A stretch of 64,000 nt of DNA from Methylobacterium sp. 2A (GCF_009806555.1 NZ_VUOK01000021.1:416789-480788); one strand, 5' to 3'. Shown: positions 44,733 to 54,248, counted from the first letter of the stretch. Made by a program: numbers and translations. The notes: a model not told the origin generated them from the letters alone.

Positions 44733-45926
44733 ATGTCCTCCATCACCCTGTCGGCCGCCACGCGTCAGAACCTGCTCTCGCTGCAGGATACGGCGGCTCT
44801 GACCGCGACCACCCAGAACCGCCTTGCCACCGGCAAGAAGGTCAATTCGGCCCTCGACGATCCGCTGAGCTTCTTCACCGCTCAGAGCCTCGACAACCGG
44901 TCCAACGACCTGAACAACCTGCTCAACGGCGTCAGCAACGGCGTGCAGGTCATCCAGGCCGCCAACCAGGGCATCACCAGCATCCAGAAGCTGATCGACA
45001 GCGCCAAGTCGCTCGCCAACCAGGCGCTGGCCAGCAAGAACTATGCGAACCCGCCGGTTTCGGCGTCCACGACATCCACCACGGCTAGCGGCGCCTATTC
45101 GGCGCCGACCGGGGCTGGCGGTCAGGTGGTGACCTTCACCGTCGATGGTGCGACGAAAACCGCGACCATCCCGCAGGGCTCGGGCACGTCAGGTGCCACG
45201 GTCGAGCCCGCCGACGGCGATGCGGCCGTCGCGGCCCTCAATGCCTCAGCCGGATCGAACGTTTTCTCGATCGATGCGACGACCCATAAGATCACCATCG
45301 CCTCGACCAGCAGCGACATCACCCTCGACTCGACGAATGCCGGCTATCTCGGCTACACGGGCGCCGTCTCCGGCACCGCGGCCGTCGCAGGATCGGGCGA
45401 CGCAACCCGCACCAGCCTCGCAAGCCAGTTCAACAGCCTGCTGACTCAGATCGATCAGTTGGCCTCGGATGCGAGCTACAACGGCGTCAACCTGCTCGGT
45501 GGCGGCGGCTCGAACCAGCTCAAGATCCAGTTCAACGAGAACGGGAAGTCGAACCTCGTGGTTCAGGGTGTCGATTTCTCCTCGACGGGTCTGGGTCTCA
45601 GCCCGGTCGCCACGTCGGGTGCCAATTCCAACTTCCAGGCCGATTCCGACGTCAACGCCGTCCTGACCAAGCTCGATGCCGCGTCCTCGACGCTGCGCGC
45701 GCAGTCGACCTCCTTCGGCTCGAACCTGACGGTCGTGCAGAACCGCCAGGACTTCACCAAGCAGCTGATCAACATCCTCGGCACGGGCTCGGCGAACCTG
45801 ACGAACGCCGATCTCAACGAGGAGGCCGCGAACTCGCAGGCGCTGTCGACCCGTCAGTCGATGGGCATCTCGGCCCTGTCGCTGGCCAACAGCGCGCAGC
45901 AGGGCGTTCTGCAGCTCCTGCGCTGA
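44733..45926 (+). CDS. fliC: Flagellin
   Basis: 397 residues. Conserved N-terminal D0/D1 (SSITLSAATRQNLLSLQDTA, then NRLATGKKVNSALDDP) and C-terminal D1/D0 (NEEAANSQALSTRQSMGIS, ending SAQQGVLQLLR) flank a Thr/Ser/Ala-rich variable region (about 100-230). It is exported by the flagellar type III system and polymerises as the filament. ATG 44733 was chosen over an upstream in-frame start at 44682. No other flagellar gene is nearby. A strong terminator follows. Confidence 0.92.
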   Translation: MSSITLSAATRQNLLSLQDTAALTATTQNRLATGKKVNSALDDPLSFFTAQSLDNRSNDLNNLLNGVSNGVQVIQAANQGITSIQKLIDSAKSLANQALASKNYANPPVSASTTSTTASGAYSAPTGAGGQVVTFTVDGATKTATIPQGSGTSGATVEPADGDAAVAALNASAGSNVFSIDATTHKITIASTSSDITLDSTNAGYLGYTGAVSGTAAVAGSGDATRTSLASQFNSLLTQIDQLASDASYNGVNLLGGGGSNQLKIQFNENGKSNLVVQGVDFSSTGLGLSPVATSGANSNFQADSDVNAVLTKLDAASSTLRAQSTSFGSNLTVVQNRQDFTKQLINILGTGSANLTNADLNEEAANSQALSTRQSMGISALSLANSAQQGVLQLLR

Positions 45927-45947
45927 GGCACGCCGCGACTGAAGACA

Positions 45948-45982
45948 AGGCCGGCCGGGGTGATGCCCGGCCGGCCCTTTTT
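45948..45982 (+). terminator. Rho-independent terminator of the flagellin gene
   Basis: GGCCGGCCGGG and CCCGGCCGGCC arms around a short GTGATG loop form an 11-bp GC stem, followed by CTTTTTG. It starts 22 bp after the flagellin stop. Confidence 0.92.
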
Positions 45983-46181
45983 GTGTGAGCCGCCCGTCGA
46001 CCCTGTTCGACGCGTGCGCCCGAAACCGCGTCGCGGCCGGACAGGCGTTTCGGAAGGTGCCGAACCGCCGGGATGGTGCAGCCTTGTCGGGCCAGGCCAC
46101 CGAGGCCGCGCCAGACGGAGCCGCACGCGTCTCCTTTGCTGGAACACGTATCCTCTGCCGTTGGCGATCGTCGCGCGGCTT

Positions 46182-46262
46182 GGAGCCGCTCACAGAACTG
46201 CCGCTGCGCTGTCGCGGCGAGCGGGAAAACTCCGGTGCCCGGGATTGTGTGAGAGGCTCTTA
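46182..46262. mobile_element. About 80-bp MITE, copy 2
   Basis: It aligns over its full length with the reverse complement of copy 1 (25755-25837). The CCGCTGCGCTGTCGCGGC core is identical, the right end GTGTGAGAGGCTCTTA is conserved, and the left end (GGAGCCGCTCACAGAACT) has diverged. Its right tip TTA forms the stop codon of the gene at 46260-46490 on the other strand. Confidence 0.8.
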
Positions 46263-46490
46263 CTCGGCCGCCTCCGGTGCAGCGCCGTCCCGCCCCAGCT
46301 CGCGCCGAATGGTTTCGAGGATGCGCTGTCGGACGAGCGGTTGCCGGATCGTGCACCACAGGCTCAGCAGTTCGTAGGTTGCGCCGACATCGAACACGTC
46401 CTCATCGCGTCCGAAGAAGCTCTCGACGGGACACCCAAGCAGCCTTGCGATCTCGGCCAAGCGTGCACTGAAGCGGTCGTCGACCGCCAT
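46260..46490 (-). CDS. Small hypothetical protein with HTH-like N-terminus
   Basis: 76 residues. FSARLAEIARLLGCPVESFF resembles the recognition part of an XRE-type helix-turn-helix missing its first helix; LWCTIRQPLVRQRILETIRREL is helical. The C-terminus (GAAPEAAE) ends where MITE copy 2 begins, so the original protein may have been longer. ATG 46490. Confidence 0.6.
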   Translation of the reverse strand: MAVDDRFSARLAEIARLLGCPVESFFGRDEDVFDVGATYELLSLWCTIRQPLVRQRILETIRRELGRDGAAPEAAE

Positions 46491-47100
46491 TTCAGCCTCT
46501 GTTCCCGCACCGCGTCATGCCGGGAAGCTATGCGCTCGAGTATAGGGCGACAAGTGGTTAATTTGTACTGGTTAGGGTGCTTGTCGATCGAAAGAGCGCA
46601 TCCCAATGAACAAGTTCATCTGAGCCGCTTCGGCACGAGCGGCTTTTCTGGAAGTCGCCGATGTGCTGCAGGATCCCCGCCCCGAGATACGGTTCGAGGA
46701 GCTGTCCGGGCTCGAACGGACGCGGGGTCCGGTCCGGCATGGGTTCGTCCGGCCGCTTCTTTCATCGGAGGCAGAGGCTGAGCCGATCCGGCACTTTTCA
46801 CGGTTGAGCGTCGTGGTCCGCGACGCAGGTTCGAGAGCTCGGCCACGATCGCGTGGTTTCGCCGGGTTCCGGCCCGCAGGGAGACATCGTCGGCACGGCG
46901 GACAGCTGAAAGCGTTGAGAAGAACGTCCGGGGTCCTACCGCGCCGAAGCTCAACAATCGCCAGTGCGGCGGCGGCTCAGAGCCGGATATTGCTTGACAT
47001 CTGAAACATAATCTTTCCGTTGACCCTCGATTAACCGGCTCGGCATAGGCACATAGGGATGGCCGCTGAAGCGGTTTCGCTTGAGTCGGGCGAGGCTTCC
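46491..47100. other. Intergenic region with a terminator-like hairpin
   Basis: About 600 bp without a credible gene on either strand, apart from the hairpin at 46623. Short frames here lack family similarity. TTGACA at 46994 is not followed by a well-spaced -10 element. Confidence 0.45.
46623..46649 (+). terminator. Terminator-like hairpin
   Basis: AGCCGCT (46623-46629) and AGCGGCT (46638-46644) pair around an 8-base loop and are followed by TTTTCT. No gene ends just upstream on the plus strand, so what it terminates is unclear. Confidence 0.55.
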
Positions 47101-47385
47101 ATGATCGTCCTGTTAGCCGTCGCGCTGAGCACCGGGCTTCTGGCCATGGTCGCCCTGCTTCCGCTCGGGTTCTGGGCCGCGGTGATCGGGGCTCCCTTGG
47201 TGGCGAGTTCGGCGGCGACCCTGGCCGGCGGTCTCTTGGCGTGGCGAACCATCAGCCGCGACCGGCAGCGGCGCAAGCTCGAAGCGCAGACCGGCGTGAT
47301 GGTCTCGGCGCTCCGCGACGTGACGCATCGCGCCGAACCGGTGTCTCCCGCTCCGAAAGTCGCTCAGCGGCGACTGGGCCTCTGA
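47101..47385 (+). CDS. Small membrane protein, unknown
   Basis: About 94 residues with two transmembrane helices (MIVLLAVALSTGLLAMVALL and a second at about 22-45) and a basic cytoplasmic tail (SRDRQRRKLEAQ). GGGCGAGG lies before ATG 47101; ATG 47059 is in frame upstream. Function unknown. Confidence 0.5.
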   Translation: MIVLLAVALSTGLLAMVALLPLGFWAAVIGAPLVASSAATLAGGLLAWRTISRDRQRRKLEAQTGVMVSALRDVTHRAEPVSPAPKVAQRRLGL

Positions 47386-47479
47386 AGGACCTCGGAGCCT
47401 GAGCCGGTAGCGCGTCGCGCAAGCGGTCGTCAGGCTCGATGGACCGAACCGCGACGACGTTTTGGCCGTTGTCGCGATC

Positions 47480-47752
47480 ATGCCGGACCTCACGATCCCG
47501 CTCCTTGCGACCGCGCTCTTCGTCGGGGTCGGTTGGCTGATCGTCAATGCCGGTCGGCACTACGACGATGCGATCGGCCACACGTTGAAGGTCTTCGCCC
47601 TGGTGCTCGGTCTCGTGGTGATGGCTGGCGTCACGGCGAAGCTACGGGCCGGGTTCGGCGTAGGCCGGATGGCGCATCGCATCGAGGCCCGCGCGCAGGA
47701 CGGGCCGGCAGGCGCCGGACGGACTTCGGTTCGCGCGAGACGGGATCCGTAG
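47480..47752 (+). CDS. Small membrane protein, unknown
   Basis: 90 residues with two helices (LTIPLLATALFVGVGWLIVNAG and LKVFALVLGLVVMAGV) and a basic C-terminus. ATG 47480; a preceding GTCGCGATC gives a poor Shine-Dalgarno site. It ends 10-15 bp before the IS5-type remnant, so its tail might be disturbed. Confidence 0.45.
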   Translation: MPDLTIPLLATALFVGVGWLIVNAGRHYDDAIGHTLKVFALVLGLVVMAGVTAKLRAGFGVGRMAHRIEARAQDGPAGAGRTSVRARRDP

Positions 47753-47764
47753 CATACCACCCCT

Positions 47765-47935
47765 AAGGTCTGGACTCGATCGGCACCAGAACGTGATGAC
47801 GGAGGCCAGAGCGATAGCTGAGGCGGCGCGGGCGAGCTTGTCATAGCGGGTGGCGATCCGGCGGAAGTCCTTGAGGCGGCGGAAGGTGGCCTTGATCCTC
47901 CAAGGCTCCCGATAGCGGGGCTTGTTTTGCGCTGC
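47765..47935 (-). pseudogene. IS5-family transposase C-terminal remnant
   Basis: The minus frame reads YREPWRIKATFRRLKDFRRI followed by ATRYDKLARAASAIALASV, the typical C-terminus of IS5/IS4-type transposases (RLK-FRRIATRYDK). There is no N-terminal part and no regular stop. It lies between the small membrane gene and tRNA-Ser. Confidence 0.8.
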
Positions 47936-48070
47936 CGTCGCGACGCGAGAGGTATGTGGGCTGACCCACGTCCGTCATGCTCCCTGCGTACACTGATCTG
48001 CAGCAGTCGCCCGGTCGCAAGCCGTTGATTTCGGTGCGTTTCGCGGCGCTTCAGCCACTTAGCAGCATGC

Positions 48071-48160
48071 TGGCGGAAGGGGTGGGATTCGAACCCACGG
48101 TGGAGTTGCCCCCACGGCGGTTTTCAAGACCGCTGCCTTAAACCACTCGGCCACCCTTCC
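48071..48160 (-). tRNA. tRNA-Ser(UGA)
   Basis: 90 nt including encoded CCA. The acceptor GGAAGGG/CCCTTCC is perfect, the anticodon loop CTTGAAA gives UGA, a long class II variable arm (GTGGGGGCAACTCCAC) is present, and the T loop is TTCGAAT. This is normal tRNA-Ser architecture. Confidence 0.97.
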
Positions 48161-48335
48161 CGACGGCATCCGCAACCCGACGGTTACGGCGGCGGCCGAT
48201 CCCCCGTCAACCGAAGAACGACAGTTGACCTGCGGGACCAATCCGCCTATCTCACCGCCCACGCCTGACGCCGCTGAATGCAGCGCGGTCGATCCGGGCC
48301 GTCATCAGGGCGGTCGGATGCGGCTAATGGCCGAT

Positions 48336-48409
48336 TGGGGGATAGTTTAACGGTAGAACGGTGGACTCTGACTCCTCTAGTCCTGGTTCGAATCCAGGTC
48401 CCCCAGCCA
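48336..48409 (+). tRNA. tRNA-Gln(CUG)
   Basis: 74 nt including encoded GCCA end. The acceptor TGGGGGA/TCCCCCA, T arm CCTGG-TTCGAAT-CCAGG and anticodon loop CTCTGAC (CUG) are clear. The anticodon stem GTGGA/TCCTC has one T-T mismatch at pair 28-42, otherwise paired. Confidence 0.95.
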
Positions 48410-48558
48410 CCGATTCGCCTGAAACTATCCGACAATTTTGAATGTGTGGGGCACCCGCTTGCCCGTTCGACCAAACACTGACCGCCACACAAGTCTTCCT
48501 GTTCCTCAGAGCGCTGACGCTTTCGACGGGATAGCGTCGCGCCCAGCACGGGCCCGGC

Positions 48559-49908
48559 TCACTCCGGCAGCGGCCGTCCGGTGGTCTCCGGCATGAACCA
48601 CGGCACGATCAGCCCGATCACGTAGACGCTGGACATCGTCAGCGCCGCAGCCGCCACGCCCCCGAAAGACGTCACGATCTCTCCGGCGATGATCGGGAAG
48701 ATCCAGGCGATCAGCCGCGCCCCGTTGAAGACGAAGCTCGCCGCGGTGGTCCGCACGGCCGGCGTGAACAGCTCAACGAGGTAGATCGCCATCCACGAGA
48801 AGGCGAAGCCGAGGGTGAAGAACCCGTTCAGGAAGGCGAGGCCCATATAGGCGCCCAGGCCGCCGGTCCAAAGATAGCAGGCCAGCGACGTCGCGATGCA
48901 ACCGACATGGGTGAGAATCAGGAAGGCGCGTCGCCCGAGCGCATCGGCGACGAAGCCGGAAACGACGTAGGCGGTGATCGCGCCCATGTTGTAGATGATG
49001 CCCATGCGCGGGCCCCAGACATTGGCCGGCTCGCCGGCCGCCCTGGCCAGCCCCTCGGTATAGGCGGGCAGCCAGGATGACACCGCCCACCAGCCGACCG
49101 TCGTGGCGAACGACATCGCCGTGGCGAGGAGCACGCGGCGGCGGCTCTCGGGTTCGCGGAAGATCTCGGCCAGCGTGAACGGCCGTTCGTCGCCGCGGGG
49201 ACCGCGGCCCGCATCCTCGGCGGTGGCCGACCAGCGCTGCGCCTTGAGTGCCTGCATCCACTGCTCGGATTCATCGAGCGCCCGCCGCAGGTACAGGCAG
49301 ACGAAGGCCGGCAGCGCGCCGAGCGCGAACATGATCCGCCAGGATTGATCGCCCATCGGGTTGGTGGCGGCCAGCACGGCCCACACGATCGCGGCGAGCA
49401 CCGCGCCGCCGCCGAAACCGGATTGCAGGAAGCCGCAGCCCTTCGGCCGCGCCCGGTTCGGCCAGGTCTCGGCCACGAGGGCGATGCCGGTGGACCATTC
49501 CGAGCCGATGGCGAGACCGGTGATGAAGCGCAGGAGTGCGAGTTGCGTGAAGCTCTCCGCGAAGGCCGTCAGTCCCGTGAACAGCGCGTAGCCCAGGATC
49601 GAGATCATCATCATGCGCTTGCGACCGATATAGTCGGCCGCGATGCCGCCGATCAGGCCGCCGAGCCCCCAGCCGAGCAGCGTGATCCCGATGGCGAGGC
49701 CGACATAGAAGGCGGGGGCCTGGGCCTGCTCGGGGGTCAGGATCGTGCGGAGCGCCGGCCGCAGGGCGTAGATCAGGGCGACGGCCTCGTAACCGTCGAA
49801 GACCCAGCCGAGATAACTGCCCCACAGGATGCGCCAATGCCGGCGGGTCAGACCAGCATACCACGGCGCATCCGCATCCTCACGCAGCAGTGCCTCGCCC
49901 GAACTCAT
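48559..49908 (-). CDS. MFS transporter (metabolite:proton symporter type)
   Basis: 449 residues, about 12 helices. GWVFDGYEAVALIYAL in TM1 with its Asp, GLGGLIGGIAADYIGRKR between TM2 and TM3, and RFITGLAIGSEWSTGIALVAETWP in TM4 fit the metabolite:H+ symporter / sialate-type MFS group. A cytoplasmic loop (about 205-240) separates the halves. ATG 49908. The substrate is unknown; aromatic or organic acids are common for this group. Confidence 0.9.
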   Translation of the reverse strand: MSSGEALLREDADAPWYAGLTRRHWRILWGSYLGWVFDGYEAVALIYALRPALRTILTPEQAQAPAFYVGLAIGITLLGWGLGGLIGGIAADYIGRKRMMMISILGYALFTGLTAFAESFTQLALLRFITGLAIGSEWSTGIALVAETWPNRARPKGCGFLQSGFGGGAVLAAIVWAVLAATNPMGDQSWRIMFALGALPAFVCLYLRRALDESEQWMQALKAQRWSATAEDAGRGPRGDERPFTLAEIFREPESRRRVLLATAMSFATTVGWWAVSSWLPAYTEGLARAAGEPANVWGPRMGIIYNMGAITAYVVSGFVADALGRRAFLILTHVGCIATSLACYLWTGGLGAYMGLAFLNGFFTLGFAFSWMAIYLVELFTPAVRTTAASFVFNGARLIAWIFPIIAGEIVTSFGGVAAAALTMSSVYVIGLIVPWFMPETTGRPLPE

Positions 49909-50492
49909 ACTCGTCTCCCGGCTGTGGGGCTCGGCGGCCCCGTGGTCACGCGCGCCCTGCCGCGAATTGCCGTCGATCCGCGCCTTCCGTCATCAGCCGC
50001 CGCTTCGTTAAGGGCAGACGCGCGTTGAGCCGAGATCGCGGAAGACGACACGGTGACAGAGGGCAGCTTGTGTTGAGCCGCATGATAGGGAACGACCCGC
50101 CGATCGTGTCGCGTATTCGGTTGCTCAAGACAGCGTCATCACAGCATCGTGCACGGCGCGGCGGAAACCGGCCGTGATCGGCCTCCCCTTCACCCGACAC
50201 CGATGCGGTCCGATAAGCTGGATTTGCGGACGCTCAGTCCACGCCACATCAGGCGTGCCTCGGTCGCGAGGTCGCAGGTCTTGAACCGGGGCGGACGAAT
50301 TCGGCCGGCATAGGTCAACATCTCGGTCCGCACGACGCGCCCTGGCTAAGGGGCGGCAGCGCCTGCGACAGAACCCGCTCACATTGTCCTCAAGCTGTTA
50401 CGTGTCTTTGTCGGCTCTCGACTTGCGATCACGCCGGTCTGCGTGATCCTGCGCTTTCGATCAGCGGGAAGACCTGATCGTGGAGGAACCTC
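49909..50492. other. Intergenic region between divergent transporters
   Basis: About 580 bp carrying the promoters of the MFS gene (minus) and atoE (plus). I see no convincing gene; short minus-strand frames near 50125-50382 are unsupported. Confidence 0.45.
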
Positions 50493-51956
50493 ATGCCAAC
50501 CATCCCGGCCAATTCCGCCCGTAATACCGGCTCAACCGCGGTTGATCCGGGTACCGGGGGATCGCTGGAACGGCTCGGGGTCCGCTTCACCAACTGGGCG
50601 GAACGCTGGTTTCCGGATGCCTTCATCTTCGTGGCCATCGCGGTGGTGATCGTGGCCCTCGGGGCGCTCGCCAACGGCGCGCCGCCGGCCGCCATCGCGA
50701 AAAGCTTCGGCGACGGCTTCTGGAGCCTGATCCCCTTCACCATGCAGATGGCCTTCGTCACCATCGGAGGCTACGTCGTGGCCACGTCGCCGCCCGTACA
50801 GGCGCTGATCGAGCGGCTGGCGCAGGTCCCGAAGACCGGGCGGGGCGCCGTCGGGTTCGTGGCCGGCGCGACGATGATCTCCTCGTTCATCAGCTGGGGC
50901 CTCAGCCTGATCTTCGGCGGCCTGCTGGTGCGGGCGCTCGCCCGTCGCACCGACCTGCGGATGGATTACCGGGCGGCCGGCGCGGCCGCCTATCTCGGGC
51001 TCGGCGCGACCTGGGCGCTCGGGCTCAGCTCCTCGGCGGCGCAGCTGCAGGCAAACCCGGCAAGCCTCACCAAGAACCTGCTCGCCATCTCCGGCGTGAT
51101 CCCGTTCAGCGAGACGATCTTCCTCTGGCAATCGATGCTGATCGCCGCGATCCTGTTCGTGGTCTCGATCGCCATCGCGTATGCCTCCGCGCCCCGCCGC
51201 GGGACAGCCGTCACCGCCGAGGCGCTCGGTGTCCCGGTCGAACGGGAGACGAGCGCTATTCCGCCCGCCCGCCAGCCCGGCGAATGGCTGGAACATTCGC
51301 CGATCCTCACCATCCTGCTCGTGGTGATCGCGGGCGGCTGGATCGTGCAGGAATTCGCCCGCCAATCCTGGATCGTGGCGATCTCGAACCTCAACACCTA
51401 CAACCTGCTGTTCCTCACCCTCGGCCTGCTGCTGCACTGGCGGCCGAAGCGCTTCCTCGTGGCGGTGGCGAAATCGGTGCCGGCCACCGCGGGCATCCTG
51501 ATCCAGTATCCGCTCTACGCGGCGATCAGCGGCATGCTGACCGGGCCGAAGAACGCCGCCGGCGCCTCCGCGTCGGATGCGATCACCCACGCTTTCGTCA
51601 GCCTCAACACCACCGGCACCTTCCCGCTGACCATGGGCGTCTACTCGGCGATCCTGGGCTTCTTCGTGCCCTCGGGCGGCGGCAAGTGGCTGCTGGAGGC
51701 GCCCTACGTGCTGCAGGCCGCCAACGAGCTGAAGGTCCATCTCGGCTGGGCGGTGATGATCTACAACGCCGCCGAGGCGCTGCCGAACCTGATCAATCCG
51801 TTCTGGATGCTGCCGCTGGTCGGCATCCTCGGCCTGAAGGCGCGCGACATCGTCGGCTTCAGCTTCCTCCAGCTGATCGTGCACCTGCCGCTGGTGCTGT
51901 TCCTGCTCTGGGCGCTCGCCTTCACGCTGACCTACCACCCGCCGATCATGCCCTGA
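50493..51956 (+). CDS. atoE: Short-chain fatty acid transporter AtoE family
   Basis: 487 residues, a polytopic inner-membrane carrier. Family segments are RFTNWAERWFPDAFIF at the N-terminus, SFGDGFWSLIPFTMQM, MISSFISWGLSLIFG, and FFVPSGGGKWLLEAPYVLQAA near the C-terminus with QYPLYAAISGM before it. AtoE imports short-chain fatty acids such as butyrate or acetoacetate. No ato catabolic genes are adjacent. GGAGG lies before ATG 50493. Confidence 0.92.
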   Translation: MPTIPANSARNTGSTAVDPGTGGSLERLGVRFTNWAERWFPDAFIFVAIAVVIVALGALANGAPPAAIAKSFGDGFWSLIPFTMQMAFVTIGGYVVATSPPVQALIERLAQVPKTGRGAVGFVAGATMISSFISWGLSLIFGGLLVRALARRTDLRMDYRAAGAAAYLGLGATWALGLSSSAAQLQANPASLTKNLLAISGVIPFSETIFLWQSMLIAAILFVVSIAIAYASAPRRGTAVTAEALGVPVERETSAIPPARQPGEWLEHSPILTILLVVIAGGWIVQEFARQSWIVAISNLNTYNLLFLTLGLLLHWRPKRFLVAVAKSVPATAGILIQYPLYAAISGMLTGPKNAAGASASDAITHAFVSLNTTGTFPLTMGVYSAILGFFVPSGGGKWLLEAPYVLQAANELKVHLGWAVMIYNAAEALPNLINPFWMLPLVGILGLKARDIVGFSFLQLIVHLPLVLFLLWALAFTLTYHPPIMP

Positions 51957-52039
51957 CGGACCGTGGGACATCGAGATCGGTGTGGTTCGAGGGCGGCGCC
52001 CGCATTGACGCGCGCCGCCGCAGGCGCCTAGATCGCGCC

Positions 52040-52405
52040 ATGCGCAGGCGCCTGCCCATATCGGTCCCGGGCCGCGCGATCATCGGATTGGTCGCGCTCT
52101 ACGCGCTGCTGCTCCAGGCCTTCCTGGGCTTCGCCGCGCCCGTCCCGGCCCTCGCAGACGCCGGTGCCGTGCTGTGCGCCGAGCATCCCGTGGACGGTCC
52201 AGGCCACGGACCCGTCCAGATCCACGTCCATGCCTGCTGCACGCTGGTACAGGCGGGCGCGCTGGCCTTGCCGGCCGCCGCATGCGCCGGGCCGGTCATG
52301 CCCCGCGCGCCCGCCGCGCAACTCAGCTGGCGGCCCGAGGCCGAGCTTCCGAGAACCGGCCCGCCGCCCCGCGTCGGCACCGCACGAGGTCCTCCGTCCG
52401 CCTGA
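52040..52405 (+). CDS. DUF2946-like small exported protein
   Basis: 121 residues. A signal-anchor helix (IIGLVALYALLLQAFLGFAAPV), then CAEHPVDGPGHG and HVHACCTLVQAG with Cys/His clusters, as in DUF2946-like proteins found next to TonB receptors. It is the first gene of the probable 52040-56623 operon, 39 bp before the PepSY gene. A metal-binding role is inferred from the His/Cys content. Confidence 0.65.
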   Translation: MRRRLPISVPGRAIIGLVALYALLLQAFLGFAAPVPALADAGAVLCAEHPVDGPGHGPVQIHVHACCTLVQAGALALPAAACAGPVMPRAPAAQLSWRPEAELPRTGPPPRVGTARGPPSA

Positions 52406-52444
52406 CGATCCCTCCCCGATCGCTCAGTCCCGGACCCTTTACCC

Positions 52445-53827
52445 ATGTCGACCGTCATCTCCGGCCGCGCCCCCGCCTATGGGGCGGGCGCCGCACTGCG
52501 TGCCTCGCGCGAGGCCGTCTACCGCGCCGTCTGGCGCTGGCACTTCTACGCAGGTCTTCTCTGCCTGCCGTTCCTGATCACCCTGTCGGCGACGGGGGCG
52601 CTCTACCTGTTCAAGGACGAGATCAACGGAAGCCTGTTCGCCTACCGGACGCGCGTCGCCATCCGCCCGACGCCACCGCTCGGACCGGATCGCCTGATCT
52701 TCAACGCGACGCAGGCCGTGCCGGACGCCCGACCGGTTTCCTACACCGATCCGGCGACGCCGGAGACCTCCGCCCTGGTCACCCTCGCGGCCGGGGATCA
52801 CAGGATCCTCGTCTACCTGGATCCCTATATCGGCGACGTGCTCGACCGCGTGGCCCAGGACCGGCAGTTCATGGTCGTCCTGCGCGGCCTGCACAGCCTC
52901 GCCTATCTCGGTCCGATCGCGAACGGGGTGATCGAGATCGTCGCCGGCTTCGCCGTCATCCTGGTGGTGACCGGCGCCTATCTGTGGTGGCCCCGTGGCC
53001 GGGACGGTGGCGTGATCAGCCTGCGCGGGACGCCACGGCAGCGGGTGTGGTGGCGCGATCTCCACGCCGTCACCGGCTTCGTTGCGGGGGGTGGCCTCCT
53101 CTTCCTGGCGCTGACAGGGCTGCCCTGGTCGATCTGGTGGGGGCAGCAGCTGCGCGGCTTGTCGAATGCCGCGGGCCTCGGCCAGCCCGCTGCCCTCTGG
53201 GCACAGCGGCCGGTTTCGACGGTGCCGCTTCGCGATCGGCTGACCGACCCGGGCTGGACCCTGGAGGATGCGCCGGTCCCGCGCTCGGATCCGGCCGCCC
53301 CGGCGATGGAGACGCTAGGGATCGACCGGGCGGCGGCGATCCTCAGTGAACGCGGGATGCCGCGCGGCTACGAACTCGCCCTGCCGGTCGGGGCCGACGG
53401 CGTCTACGCGGCCTCGGTCTACCCGCGCGACGTCACCCGGCAACGGGTGATCGCCCTCGATCAATATACCGGCGCGCCGCTGCTCGACGTGCGCTTTGCC
53501 GATCTCGGACCGGTCGGACAGGCCATCCAGTACGGGATCGGCATCCATAAGGGCGAGCATTGGGGCCGCGCGAACCAACTCGCCATGCTGGCCTTCTGCC
53601 TCGCCATCATCCTGCTCGCCGTCACCGCCGGCACCATGTGGTGGAAGCGACGCCCCGCCGGCGGCCTCGGCGTGCCGCCCTGGCCGCGGGACCGACGCGC
53701 GGTCGCGACGGTGACCCTGCTGGTCGCCGGCCTCGGCGCCGTGTTCCCGCTGACCGGCCTCGCCATCCTGGCGATGCTCGCCGTCGACCTCGCTGCGCAG
53801 CGCCTCCGACGAAGGATCCGGGCCTGA
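52445..53827 (+). CDS. PepSY-associated membrane protein
   Basis: 460 residues. The opening WRWHFYAGLLCLPFLITLSATGALYLFKDE is typical of the PepSY_TM family, with further helices near 150-180, 200-225, 365-390 and 410-440. PepSY_TM proteins often accompany TonB receptors and are thought to be ferric-siderophore reductases; His residues in the helices (for example RGLHSLAY, WRDLHAVTGF) could bind haem. Inner membrane. Same strand and spacing as neighbours, so likely an operon. Confidence 0.9.
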   Translation: MSTVISGRAPAYGAGAALRASREAVYRAVWRWHFYAGLLCLPFLITLSATGALYLFKDEINGSLFAYRTRVAIRPTPPLGPDRLIFNATQAVPDARPVSYTDPATPETSALVTLAAGDHRILVYLDPYIGDVLDRVAQDRQFMVVLRGLHSLAYLGPIANGVIEIVAGFAVILVVTGAYLWWPRGRDGGVISLRGTPRQRVWWRDLHAVTGFVAGGGLLFLALTGLPWSIWWGQQLRGLSNAAGLGQPAALWAQRPVSTVPLRDRLTDPGWTLEDAPVPRSDPAAPAMETLGIDRAAAILSERGMPRGYELALPVGADGVYAASVYPRDVTRQRVIALDQYTGAPLLDVRFADLGPVGQAIQYGIGIHKGEHWGRANQLAMLAFCLAIILLAVTAGTMWWKRRPAGGLGVPPWPRDRRAVATVTLLVAGLGAVFPLTGLAILAMLAVDLAAQRLRRRIRA

Positions 53828-53846
53828 GACGCGTCGGACGGGCGCG

Positions 53847-54248
53847 GTGCGCGTGCCGTTCACATCGGGATCGCCCCACCGGAGGCCGCATCCGCTCGGC
53901 GTCGCGCTGATCGCGCTCGCCCTCTGGGTCCAGGCGCTGGCGCCGGTCGGAGCGCTGCGGATGATGCTCGGTCCGCCCGGGAACCTGCCCCCGGGCATCC
54001 TGTGCGGGCACGGGCCGGACCAGGCTGAGCCGGTCAGCCTGGTCGATCGGCAGGGTCAGACGGCGCCAGCCTGCGCCCTGTGCCAGCTGTGCCGCGCCGG
54101 ATTGGCGCCGCCGCCCGTGCCGGACGGACCGACATGCGCACACAAGCTGCGCTGGCATTCCGTGGCCTGGCCGATCCCGCCGCCCGTCCGAGCTTCGCTC
54201 GAATTCCACCGATCCGCGGATCCCCGCGCGCCCCCGACCACCGCCTGA
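53847..54248 (+). CDS. DUF2946 family protein
   Basis: 133 residues starting at GTG 53847. It has a hydrophobic signal (LGVALIALALWVQALAPVGA), ILCGHGPD and CALCQLCRAG, which is the DUF2946 Cys pattern. It lies 20 bp after the PepSY gene and 66 bp before the TonB receptor. Family function is unknown, though it co-occurs with copper or iron uptake genes. Confidence 0.8.
   Translation: MRVPFTSGSPHRRPHPLGVALIALALWVQALAPVGALRMMLGPPGNLPPGILCGHGPDQAEPVSLVDRQGQTAPACALCQLCRAGLAPPPVPDGPTCAHKLRWHSVAWPIPPPVRASLEFHRSADPRAPPTTA

Noticed and set aside
50125..50382. Possible PilZ-like short frame upstream of atoE
   Set aside because: Only a vague resemblance; no RxxxR motif or start site.
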